Origin: Amycolatopsis pretoriensis
GTDB taxonomy: Bacteria > Actinomycetota > Actinomycetes > Mycobacteriales > Pseudonocardiaceae
Assembly (NCBI RefSeq): GCF_900107925.1
Contig: NZ_FNUJ01000002.1
Span: 1-64,000, forward strand
Direction: 5' to 3'
Length of the DNA: 64,000 nt
Under the pieces are notes generated by a model. That model did not search any database, was not told the origin of the DNA, and saw only the letters and a list, made by a program, of their open reading frames with translations. This document shows positions 1-7,564 of the stretch, in pieces. Each line of letters starts with the position of its first letter. Within the stretch, counting starts at the first letter, position 1. The translations under genes and the position numbers were made by a program.

Positions 1-60
1 CGGGCGGGGCGGTGAGGCGCGGCGGGCGGCGCGGCGGGGCGGTCGGGCGGGGCGGTGAGG

Positions 61-207
61 CGCGGCGGTCGGGCCGGGGCGGGCCGGGGCGGCGAGTCGC
101 GGCGGGCGGCGCGGAGCGAGGCGGCAAGGCGCGGCGGTCGGGCCGGGGCGGGCCGGGGCGGCGAGTCGCGGCGGGCGGCGCGGAGCGAGGCGGCAAGGCG
201 CGGCGGT
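61..207. repeat. 69-bp GC-only tandem repeat, about 2.1 copies
   Basis: Copies at 61-129 and 130-198 are identical base for base, and the first 9 nt of a third copy follow at 199-207. The period is 69 nt (23 codons), so every frame remains open through it; I do not treat those frames as genes. Upstream, the 25 nt at 1-25 recur at 44-68, so the whole left edge is built of short G/C duplications. I call no gene in 1-262. Confidence 0.85.
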
Positions 208-262
208 GCGGCCGGCTCCGCTCAGGCGGGCGCGCGGGCGGCCGGGTTCGTGGCCGCTCCTC

Positions 263-739
263 TCACGCGGCCCGCGGCGGGCGATCCGATGCCGGCCACA
301 CGTACGGCAAGTCGTCCGGCACCTCCGGGAACCGGGCCGCGTAGTGCTCCGGGTCCTTCCGCACCAGCGCGGACCGGTGGCTGCGGTGCAGGGCTTCGTC
401 GCCCAGCCAAGGCGGGACATCGCCGGCGGCCGCCAGCTCGGCCTGGGTGCGGACCGCCGTCCGCCCGATCGCGGCCGTGAACTCGTCGGTGAGCTTCACC
501 GCGCACGTGTCCGCCGCGCCCAGCTCGCACCACACCGCGCACACCTCGAGGCCGTAGCGCGTCAGCGCCTCCTCGTACCCCGTCCACATCTTCGCGGCCG
601 GGTGGTGGCGCCAGCCGTAACCCGGAACGGTCAGCGCGCGCAGCACCTGGAGCGTCTCGACGCGCTGCTTGCCCAGGCGGCGGCGGTCGAGCGTGCGGGC
701 GCTGGCGGTGAAGTCGGCACAGGGCAGGAACGTCTGCAT
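263..739 (-). CDS. MSMEG_6728-type protein (Pyr_excise-like)
   Basis: A 158-residue cytosolic protein beginning MQTFLPCADF. The block LDRRRLGKQR (residues 17-26) and the conserved GYGWRHHPAAKMW (40-52) resemble the actinobacterial MSMEG_6728 family, which is usually related to the pyrimidine-dimer DNA glycosylase fold (T4 endonuclease V-like). A repair role is therefore possible, but the catalytic residues of the phage enzyme cannot be assigned here. The frame is open for 55 codons upstream of this ATG, but that extension would cover the start of the divergent amidohydrolase gene and looks unconserved, so the internal ATG is preferred. The two genes diverge from a 48-nt gap. Family call by recognition; function inferred. 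Confidence 0.75.
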   Translation of the reverse strand: MQTFLPCADFTASARTLDRRRLGKQRVETLQVLRALTVPGYGWRHHPAAKMWTGYEEALTRYGLEVCAVWCELGAADTCAVKLTDEFTAAIGRTAVRTQAELAAAGDVPPWLGDEALHRSHRSALVRKDPEHYAARFPEVPDDLPYVWPASDRPPRAA

Positions 740-787
740 CCCGGCCGGGTACCCCGCGACGGCGCGTCGATGCGGGAAGATCGGGGC

Positions 788-2383
788 ATGTCCGCCGACC
801 TCGTCTTCACCGGTGGCCCCGTGCTCACGAGCGGCGGCCGGGCCGCGTTCGCGGCCGTCCGCGGTGACCGGATCAGCGCCGTCGGCGACGGTCCCGCCCC
901 GCACATCGGCCCGCGCACCGAGGTCGTCGACCTGCGTGGCCGGTTACTGCTGCCCGGATTCCAGGACGCGCACATCCACGCCGTCGGCGGCGGGGTCGAA
1001 CTCGGCAAGTGCGACCTCACCGGCGCCACCAGCGTCGCGAGCTGCCTCGACGCCGTCGCCGCGTACGCGCGGGAAAACCCGCGGCTCGAGTGGCTCACCG
1101 GCAGCGGCTGGTCGATGGACACCTTCGCGGGCGGGCTCCCCCACCGCCGGCTGCTCGACGCCGTCGTCGCCGACCGGCCGGTCGTCCTGGTCAACCGCGA
1201 CCACCACGGCGCCTGGCTCAACAGCGCCGCGCTTCTCCGCGCCGGCATCACCGCGAACACGCCGGACCCGCCGGACGGCCGCGTCGAACGCGACGCCGAG
1301 GGCCCCACCGGCGTCCTGCAGGAAGGCGCGATGGACCTCGTCACCCGGCTGCTGCCGCCGGTCACCGAGGCCGACGAGCTCGCCGGGCTGCTGCGGGCGC
1401 AGCGGCTGCTGCACTCGCTCGGCGTCACCGCCTGGCAGGACGCGCTGCTCGGCGCGTACGGCGGCATGCCGGACCCGTCGCGGGCGTACGCGACCGCGGC
1501 GGAACGCGGGCTGCTGAGCGCCCGCGTCACCGGCGCGCTCTGGTGGGACCGCGACCGCGGCGCCGAGCAGCTCCCGGATCTCCTGGAGCGCCGGGAGTCG
1601 TTGCGCCGCAGCGGGTTCCGCGCCGAGACCGTCAAGATCATGCTGGACGGCGTCGCCGAAAACCACACCGCGGCAATGCTCGGTCCGTATTGCGGCACCG
1701 GCCACAGTGGACTGAGCTTCGTCGACGCGACGGCACTGCGCGAGTACGTGACGCTCCTGGACGCGCACGGCTTCCAGGTGCACTTCCACGCGCTCGGCGA
1801 CCGCGCGGTGCGCGACGCGCTCGACGCCGTCGAAGCCGCCCGCGCGGCGAACGGCCCCGGCCGGCGCCACCACCTCGCGCACCTGCAGGTGGTGCACCCC
1901 GACGACGTCCCGCGGTTCGCGCGGCTCGGCGCGACCGCGACGATCCAGCCGTTGTGGGCCGTGCACGAGCCTCAGATGGACGAGCTGACCATCCCCTTCC
2001 TCGGCACCGAACGGGCGGCGTGGCAGTACCCGTTCGGCGCCCTGCTGCGGGCCGGCGCCGCCCTGGCCGCCGGCAGCGACTGGCCGGTGAGCAGCCCCGA
2101 CCCGCTGCAGGGCATCCACGTCGCGGTCAACCGGGTCCCGTACGGCGAGGACGTCCCCGCGTTCCTGCCGGACCAGCGGATCGGCCTGGCCGAAGCGATC
2201 ACCGCGTACACGGCGGGTTCGGCCTACGTCAACCACCTCGACGACACGGGCACGATCCGCCCCGGGCACCGCGCCGACCTGGTGGTGCTCGACCGCGACC
2301 CCTTCGCAAGCCCCGAGCACGAGATCGGGGCCGCGAAGGTCGCGCTGACGTTCACCGGGGGCCGGTGCGTCCACGAGCCATGA
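788..2383 (+). CDS. YtcJ-like amidohydrolase
   Basis: 531 residues. An N-terminal composite beta-barrel strand region (MSADLVFTGGPVLT) precedes a metallo-dependent hydrolase barrel with the HxH metal motif DAHIHAVGG (His62, His64), further histidines in HALGDRAVRDA and HHLAHLQVVHPDD, and the late Asp of GSDWPVSSPDPL. This order is typical of the amidohydrolase_3/YtcJ group, whose characterised members hydrolyse N-substituted formamides and related C-N bonds; the substrate here is unknown. The ATG at 788 was chosen because the family N-terminus starts there, although the frame is open further upstream. The last 32 nt overlap the 3' end of the convergent DUF1883 gene. No signal peptide, so probably cytosolic. 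Confidence 0.88.
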   Translation: MSADLVFTGGPVLTSGGRAAFAAVRGDRISAVGDGPAPHIGPRTEVVDLRGRLLLPGFQDAHIHAVGGGVELGKCDLTGATSVASCLDAVAAYARENPRLEWLTGSGWSMDTFAGGLPHRRLLDAVVADRPVVLVNRDHHGAWLNSAALLRAGITANTPDPPDGRVERDAEGPTGVLQEGAMDLVTRLLPPVTEADELAGLLRAQRLLHSLGVTAWQDALLGAYGGMPDPSRAYATAAERGLLSARVTGALWWDRDRGAEQLPDLLERRESLRRSGFRAETVKIMLDGVAENHTAAMLGPYCGTGHSGLSFVDATALREYVTLLDAHGFQVHFHALGDRAVRDALDAVEAARAANGPGRRHHLAHLQVVHPDDVPRFARLGATATIQPLWAVHEPQMDELTIPFLGTERAAWQYPFGALLRAGAALAAGSDWPVSSPDPLQGIHVAVNRVPYGEDVPAFLPDQRIGLAEAITAYTAGSAYVNHLDDTGTIRPGHRADLVVLDRDPFASPEHEIGAAKVALTFTGGRCVHEP

Positions 2384-2657
2384 CGGCGGGCTCCGGTTCG
2401 ACGCTCACCCGCGGCCGCAGCGGCAGGTTCTCCAGCCCTTCGACGTCGAGCACGAGGAACCAGTGCGCGTTGGCCGGGATGTGGATCTTGAACATCGGTG
2501 CGGTGGCCACCCCGCCGTGCATCCGGTAGTACTGCCGGCGCCGGTAGGCCTGGAAGTTGACTTCCGTCAGGAGCCTGACGTTGGCCATCGCGTCCAGCCG
2601 GATGGTGACCACCGCGTCTCTTCGCACTTTCCCGAGATCGAACACATTCGCTTCCAT
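2352..2657 (-). CDS. DUF1883-type protein
   Basis: 101 residues, starting MEANVFDLGK. The middle part, with LLTEVNFQAYRRRQYY followed by GGVATAPMFKIHIP, is what I associate with the DUF1883 family, small proteins of unknown function. The start at 2657 is set by a good ribosome-binding site (AGAGGGG) 5-6 nt upstream; a longer reading frame extends 41 codons further but lacks such a site. Cytosolic by sequence: no membrane segment or signal peptide. It converges on the amidohydrolase gene and overlaps its last codons. No function can be proposed. Confidence 0.7.
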   Translation of the reverse strand: MEANVFDLGKVRRDAVVTIRLDAMANVRLLTEVNFQAYRRRQYYRMHGGVATAPMFKIHIPANAHWFLVLDVEGLENLPLRPRVSVEPEPAVMARGRTGPR

Positions 2658-2752
2658 TTCGCCCCTCTTGACGTGTGGGTTGTGGTGGTGGCGGTGGCGG
2701 GCAGCGCGGAGCACGCCGCGCACCGCGACGACGAGGTTGATCGGGGCGGTGA

Positions 2753-4117
2753 TCAGCCGGGGCCGGTACCGGGCTCGCAAGGCCGCCAGAGCGGCACGAA
2801 GTTCCCGTGCGACCGCGTGAACGCCGGCGCCGCGCGGGGCCCGTGATCGGGAACGAGGAAGGCGGGCGGGATGGTGGGGGCGGTCCCGCAGGCGGCATCG
2901 GCAGGCGCCGGCGACCGGGGGGCCGGGGTGTGCCCGGGCACGCCGGCCGGGTGCGCGGGCGTGGCGCGGTGCTGCGCCGCGCGGTGGGCCTTGGCGGCGG
3001 GGTTCACGGCCGGGCTCGCGCAGTCGCGGGCTTGGGCGGTCGGGCCGGCCGTGCGGGCGGATCGAGCGGCTGCCGTGGGTTCGGGGGTTGCCGCCGGTGA
3101 CGGAGTTTTCGCTCGGAGGGCCGGGGTGAAGTGGAGTTCGGCGGCGAGTGGGTCGGCGGTTTCGGTGCCGGGTCCGGGATCTCCGAGGGGTTTCACCGCG
3201 GGAGCGACGACGGTCCCGGTAACCGGGGTGGCCACGGGTTCGAGGGTTTGCCCAACCGGGGTGAGGACCGGCTCGAGCACCGGCTTGACGGCACGCACCA
3301 CATCCGACACAGGCTCAAGCACGGGAGCGGCCGCCCGCACAACCTGCGAGACGGGCTCGAGGACCGGCTTGACCAGCGACCCGGCACCGTCGGCCAGTTG
3401 GGAGACCGGCTCGAGCACGGGGGCGGCCGCACGCACAACCTGGGACACCGGCGCGACGACTCGCGGCACCACCTGAGCCACGGGGGCGACGGCTCGCGCA
3501 ACCGGCTCGACCACCGGGGCAGCAGCCCGCACGACCTGCGAGACAGGCTCGGCTACGGGAGCGGCCGCACGCACGACTTGCGAAACCGGCTCAACCACCG
3601 GCGCCACGACTCGCGGCACCACCTGGACCACAGGGGCAGCCGCACGCACAACGGACGAAGCCGGCTCGACGACCGCGGCAGCCGAACGCACGACCGGGGA
3701 CACCGGCTCGGCCGCGGGAGCCGCCGCACGCACAACCGGCTCGACCACAGGAGCCGCCGCACGCACGACTTGCGACACCGGCTCAACCACCGGAGCCACA
3801 ACTCGCGGCACAGCCCGAGCCACCGAGCCGGCCGGCCGCACAACCTGCGAAACCGGCGCCGCAACCGGCGGCACCGGCTTGGCCACAATCCCCGCAGCGC
3901 GAACCGCGCGCGAGATCGGCGAAACCTCCGCCCCACCGGACGGCTCCCCTGACACCGCGGCCACCACCGCACCCAGCGGATCCGAATCCCGCCCCGCGGC
4001 CTCGGCATGCCCCGACAGCAACCACGACACGAGCCACAAGCCCGCCGCCGCGCCCACGACCACCAGCGCGCGCCGGGTGGCGGCTCTGACGCCACCCCTG
4101 TCGCGGGCCCTGGTCAC
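2753..4117 (-). CDS. Secreted Pro/Val/Ala repeat protein
   Basis: 454 residues from a GTG at 4117, chosen because GGAGGT lies 9 nt upstream. Basic N-terminus, then a hydrophobic segment (ALVVVGAAAGLWLVSWLL, about residues 18-35) ending HAEAAG: a signal peptide or membrane anchor. Residues of roughly 90 to 310 are dense degenerate copies of VVRAAAPVVEPVSQ, with Arg or Gln at fixed spacing and no aromatic core; this predicts an extended or rod-like segment rather than a globular enzyme. The last third is Ala/Pro/Thr-rich with two cysteines (RDCASP, AACGTAP) that could form a disulphide. Looks like a cell-wall or surface structural protein. I recognise no family, and the repeats make frame errors harder to exclude. 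Confidence 0.7.
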   Translation of the reverse strand: MTRARDRGGVRAATRRALVVVGAAAGLWLVSWLLSGHAEAAGRDSDPLGAVVAAVSGEPSGGAEVSPISRAVRAAGIVAKPVPPVAAPVSQVVRPAGSVARAVPRVVAPVVEPVSQVVRAAAPVVEPVVRAAAPAAEPVSPVVRSAAAVVEPASSVVRAAAPVVQVVPRVVAPVVEPVSQVVRAAAPVAEPVSQVVRAAAPVVEPVARAVAPVAQVVPRVVAPVSQVVRAAAPVLEPVSQLADGAGSLVKPVLEPVSQVVRAAAPVLEPVSDVVRAVKPVLEPVLTPVGQTLEPVATPVTGTVVAPAVKPLGDPGPGTETADPLAAELHFTPALRAKTPSPAATPEPTAAARSARTAGPTAQARDCASPAVNPAAKAHRAAQHRATPAHPAGVPGHTPAPRSPAPADAACGTAPTIPPAFLVPDHGPRAAPAFTRSHGNFVPLWRPCEPGTGPG

Positions 4118-4299
4118 GGTCGGTTTACCTCCGGATGCTGAAAGCAGGTCTGGGACGTACCCCCCAACGGCCTTCTCCACACCCCGGCAACGCGCCACCT
4201 GGCGCTACCACTCGACCGGACTAGCACTTTTTGTCAGCAAGCCTGAGTAAATCCGCCACATGGCCGAGACCGGTACACCAGCTGCGGGGCCGGTAGAAA

Positions 4300-4788
4300 T
4301 CAGCCTTCCTGCGAACGCCGATGCGACGACAGCGCACCCAGTGCGAGCACCCCGTGCTGGAGCCCCTCGCGGAACGTCGCGCGCTGGCCCGGGCTCAGGT
4401 CGGCCAGCAGCGCGTCCTCCACCTCCGCGACCGCCGGGGCGCAGCCGGCCAGCAGGGCGCGCCCCTCGTCCGTCAGGCCGGCCAGCAGGACTCGGCGGTT
4501 GTCCGGCTTCGGGGTCCGCGCGATCAGCCCGCGCTTCTCCAGCGCCAGCACCATTTCGTGCATCGTCTGCGGACGCAGGAACGAACGCCGGGCCAGCTGG
4601 GCCGAGGACAGCGCGCCGCTGGCGTCGAGCACCGTCAGGGCCGTGTACTGCAACGTCGTGAGCCCGACCGGGCGCAGCGCGTCGTCCAGCAGGGCCCGGA
4701 TCGCCAGCTCGAGCCGTTTGACCAGGTACAGGGTCAACGGCGGGCCGGCGGGCTGCTGCTCCGCGGACGTGCTCACGCCGCCCATCAT
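4300..4788 (-). CDS. MarR-family transcriptional regulator
   Basis: 162 residues with the MarR arrangement: N-terminal dimerisation helix (LYLVKRLELAIRALLDDAL), winged-helix core (LQYTALTVLDASG, LSSAQLARRSFLRPQTMHEMV as the recognition region), the wing with TPKPDNRRVLLAGLTDEGR, and C-terminal dimerisation helices. The Asp-Arg-Arg in the wing is the usual DNA-contact signature. It starts at 4788 (a second ATG follows directly) and is divergent from the PaaK-like ligase gene with only 29 nt between the starts, so it very likely controls that gene and itself. Ligand unknown; by analogy with PaaX/MarR systems an aromatic acid or its CoA ester is possible. Confidence 0.9.
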   Translation of the reverse strand: MMGGVSTSAEQQPAGPPLTLYLVKRLELAIRALLDDALRPVGLTTLQYTALTVLDASGALSSAQLARRSFLRPQTMHEMVLALEKRGLIARTPKPDNRRVLLAGLTDEGRALLAGCAPAVAEVEDALLADLSPGQRATFREGLQHGVLALGALSSHRRSQEG

Positions 4789-4817
4789 GACACGTGCCCC
4801 CGCTATGCTCGGCGATC

Positions 4818-6263
4818 ATGGACCTCGGCCGGCAGACCCGCGTGCGGCAGGCGCTCGACACCTTCTTCGACCCGCCCGGGCCACCGCCGGAAGACCACGT
4901 CCTGGACCTCTTCCGCCGGACCGCGGAAACCGTGCCCGCGTACCGGAAGTTCCTCCGCGACCACGACATCGCGCCCGGGGAAATCCGGACCATGGCCGAC
5001 TTCCGGACGCTGCCCCTGCTCGACAAGGACGGCTACCACCGGAAGTTCCCGCTGCCCGAACTGTGCCGCGGCGGCACGTTCGCCGGGCTCGACATGATCG
5101 CCGTCTCCTCCGGTTCCAGCGGCCACCCGACGATCTGGCCGCGCGCCCTCGAGGACGAGCTGCACGTCGCCCGCCGGTTCGAAACGGTCCTCGTGGACGC
5201 CTTCGAAGCCGACCGGCGCAGCACCCTCGCCGTCGTCTGCTTCCCGCTCGGCACCTGGGTCGGCGGCCTCTTCACCACGGCGTGCGTGCGCCACCTCGCG
5301 GCCAAGGGCTGCCCGATCACCGTGGTGGCGCCGGGCAACAACAAGGCCGAAATCCTGCGCGTGCTCCCCGAACTCGCGCCGCACTTCGAGCAGGTCGTGC
5401 TGCTGGGCTACCCGCCGTTCGTCAAGGACGTCGTCGACACCGGCGTCGCCGACGGCGTCGACTGGCCCGCGTACGCGATCAAGCTCGTGCTGGCCGGCGA
5501 GGTCTTCAGCGAGCAGTGGCGCGAGCTGGTGGGCCGGCGGGCCGGGGTGACCGACCCGGTGCGGCACATCGCGTCGCTGTACGGCACGGCCGACGCCGGG
5601 GTCCTCGGCACCGAAACGCCGATGTCGGCCGGCATCCGCCGGTTCTTCGCCGACCACCCCGAACTGGCGCGCGAAGTCTTCGGCGACGCGCGGCTCCCGA
5701 CGCTGGTGCAGTACGACCCGGCGAGCCGCTTCTTCGAGGTCCACGAGGGCACGCTCGTCTTCACCGGCGACGGCGGGATTCCGCTGATCCGCTACCACAT
5801 CGCCGACGACGGCGGGGTCCTGCCGCACACGGAGCTGCTGGACTTCTGCGCCCGCCACGGCTTCACGCCGCCGCCTGGGCCGGAGCTGCCGTTCGTGTAC
5901 GTGTTCGGCCGGTCGCTGTTCACCGTGTCGTTCTTCGGCGCGAACGTCTACCCGGAGAACGTGACCGTCGGGCTGGAGCAGCCGGGCATCAGCGACACCG
6001 TCACGGGCAAGTTCGTCATCGAGTCGGTCGAGGACGAAGACCGCGACCGCCGGCTGCGGATCACCGTCGAGACGGCCCCGGGCGCGACCGCCGACGCCGA
6101 CGCGATCGCCGACGCGGTGGCCGGCCAGCTGCGGCGGCTCAACAGCGAGTTCGCGCATTACGTGCCGGCCGAGCGCCAGCGGCCGGACGTCGTGCTGCGC
6201 CCGGCGGGCGACCCGGAGTACTTCCCGGTCGGGGTGAAGCACCGCTACACCAGACGGTCCTAG
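4818..6263 (+). CDS. Phenylacetate-CoA-ligase-like enzyme
   Basis: 481 residues of the ANL adenylate-forming superfamily, closest in layout to PaaK. The phosphate-binding loop is AVSSGSSGHPTIWPR (about residues 95-109), followed by the aromatic-rich core (SLYGTADAGVLGTETP) and the family-specific C-terminal lid with YVFGRSLFTVSFFGANVYPENV. Known members make acyl-CoA thioesters from aromatic acids via an acyl-AMP. Start at 4818 follows the family N-terminus; a GTG 24 nt upstream would only add weakly conserved residues. It is divergently paired with the MarR gene. No other phenylacetate-pathway gene is in the window, so the substrate is open. Confidence 0.82.
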   Translation: MDLGRQTRVRQALDTFFDPPGPPPEDHVLDLFRRTAETVPAYRKFLRDHDIAPGEIRTMADFRTLPLLDKDGYHRKFPLPELCRGGTFAGLDMIAVSSGSSGHPTIWPRALEDELHVARRFETVLVDAFEADRRSTLAVVCFPLGTWVGGLFTTACVRHLAAKGCPITVVAPGNNKAEILRVLPELAPHFEQVVLLGYPPFVKDVVDTGVADGVDWPAYAIKLVLAGEVFSEQWRELVGRRAGVTDPVRHIASLYGTADAGVLGTETPMSAGIRRFFADHPELAREVFGDARLPTLVQYDPASRFFEVHEGTLVFTGDGGIPLIRYHIADDGGVLPHTELLDFCARHGFTPPPGPELPFVYVFGRSLFTVSFFGANVYPENVTVGLEQPGISDTVTGKFVIESVEDEDRDRRLRITVETAPGATADADAIADAVAGQLRRLNSEFAHYVPAERQRPDVVLRPAGDPEYFPVGVKHRYTRRS

Positions 6264-6349
6264 TCCTGCCCGGACGGGCAGGGATCTCCGCCCGCGGCGC
6301 GTCCCGGACGCGCGTTCCCGGTGATCGTCCCGGCTGGGATACCGGATTG

Positions 6350-7564
6350 ATGGCCCGAGCAGCGGACGCGATGGACCGTGGCGAGCGACCCCGGGTGGCA
6401 CCGCCCGCCCGGCAGCCGGACCGGCGTCCGGACCTGCGCGGCCGCGAGCGGCTGCTGCTCGCGCTGCAGGAGCAGGCCGGGAACCGGGCGGTGCAGCGCA
6501 TGGTCACGGGATCGCGCGGTCCCGTCGTGCAGCGGGCGACCGGGCTCGCCGCCGACGTCGGCGGTTTCGTCGGCGGCCTGGCCGGGGTGTTCGACCACTG
6601 GAGTGATTCCGGTGCCGACGCGACTTCCCGCATGAAGGCACTCGCCGCGGCCATCAACGCCGGGCTCGCCCGGGTGGGCGTCCCGAAGATCGGCCTGTTC
6701 CCCGGTCTGGCCGGGACCGGCGGCTCCGTTCTCGGCACGTTCAACCCCGCGGTGTGGATCCTGGACGTGTCCCTCGCTTCCCTGCAGCGACCCGCTCTGG
6801 GCACTCAGGAGCGTGCCGAACTCGCGGACACGGTCCTGCACGAAAGCCGCCACGCCGAGCAGTTCTTCCGCGTGGCGCGGCTGCTGTGCGCCCGGGAACT
6901 CGCGGCCGCCTCGGGCAAGAAGAAGGAGCGGCGGGACGCCAAGACCATCGCCGCCTCGGTCGCGAAATCGCTGAACATGGATCAGGGCGTGGTCGAAACC
7001 GCCCAGCAGCAAGGGGGCGGCCTGACCCAGGAGGAGCAAGCGGAAGCGGACTCCTGGGCCAAGACCATCCCGAGCAACGACGACGTGCAGGCCGAGCTGA
7101 AGAAGAAGCGCGTCGCCTGGAACCGGTCCCTCCAGGACGTGCAGGACTTCCACAAGGACTACGTCGCCACCCCGAAGCAGCCGGGCAACCCGCGGATGCC
7201 GGTCGCCGGCTCGGCGTTCCAGGATCGGTTCAAGGAGCTGGAGAAGGGATTCGAGCTGGCGTACGCGCAGTACCGCCAGATCTATCGGGTCTACCAGCTG
7301 CAACTGTCGTTCGAGGCGGACGCGTGGCAGATCGGCCGGGCGGCGCACACCACCGTGGCCAAGCAGCCGCCCCCGGACCTGGACGCGAAGCTCGCCGACC
7401 TCCGCGCGCCTTGGGACCTGGTGTTCGCCAACTGGCGAGCCTGGCTCTTCACCGCTCCGCCGCGGCCCCACCGGGATCCGGCAGCCATCCAGCCGCTGGT
7501 GCAGCGCCACGCGATCCCCGCCGAACTCGAACCGCTGCGCGACGACGTCGAGCCGGCGTCCTAG
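6350..7564 (+). CDS. HExxH metallopeptidase-like, eCIS-cargo-type leader
   Basis: 404 residues. The N-terminal 35 are Arg/Pro-rich and disordered; then comes ALQEQAGNRAVQRMV (38-52) and PVVQRA, the LQ-AGN-AV...VQR motif seen at the start of many actinobacterial DUF4157 and other proteins linked to extracellular contractile injection systems. A hydrophobic Gly-rich stretch (GGFVGGLAGVF) follows. HESRH at 164-168 within TVLHESRHAEQFF fits a gluzincin-type zinc site, and Glu322 in SFEADAW could be the third ligand. The C-terminus repeats a QPLVQRH motif. No signal peptide, as expected for injected cargo. No sheath, tube or baseplate gene is nearby, so it is an orphan. The start at 6350 is one of two close ATGs (the other at 6371). 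Its stop overlaps the convergent gene by 4 nt (CTAG). Confidence 0.65.
   Translation: MARAADAMDRGERPRVAPPARQPDRRPDLRGRERLLLALQEQAGNRAVQRMVTGSRGPVVQRATGLAADVGGFVGGLAGVFDHWSDSGADATSRMKALAAAINAGLARVGVPKIGLFPGLAGTGGSVLGTFNPAVWILDVSLASLQRPALGTQERAELADTVLHESRHAEQFFRVARLLCARELAAASGKKKERRDAKTIAASVAKSLNMDQGVVETAQQQGGGLTQEEQAEADSWAKTIPSNDDVQAELKKKRVAWNRSLQDVQDFHKDYVATPKQPGNPRMPVAGSAFQDRFKELEKGFELAYAQYRQIYRVYQLQLSFEADAWQIGRAAHTTVAKQPPPDLDAKLADLRAPWDLVFANWRAWLFTAPPRPHRDPAAIQPLVQRHAIPAELEPLRDDVEPAS

Noticed and set aside
1..262. Arg/Gly-rich frames over the left-edge repeats
   Set aside because: All frames are open because the repeat has no A/T-rich stops; no conserved protein signature.
4118..4299. Possible small gene between the repeat protein and MarR genes
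   Set aside because: No start with a ribosome-binding site and no coding bias in this 182-nt space.
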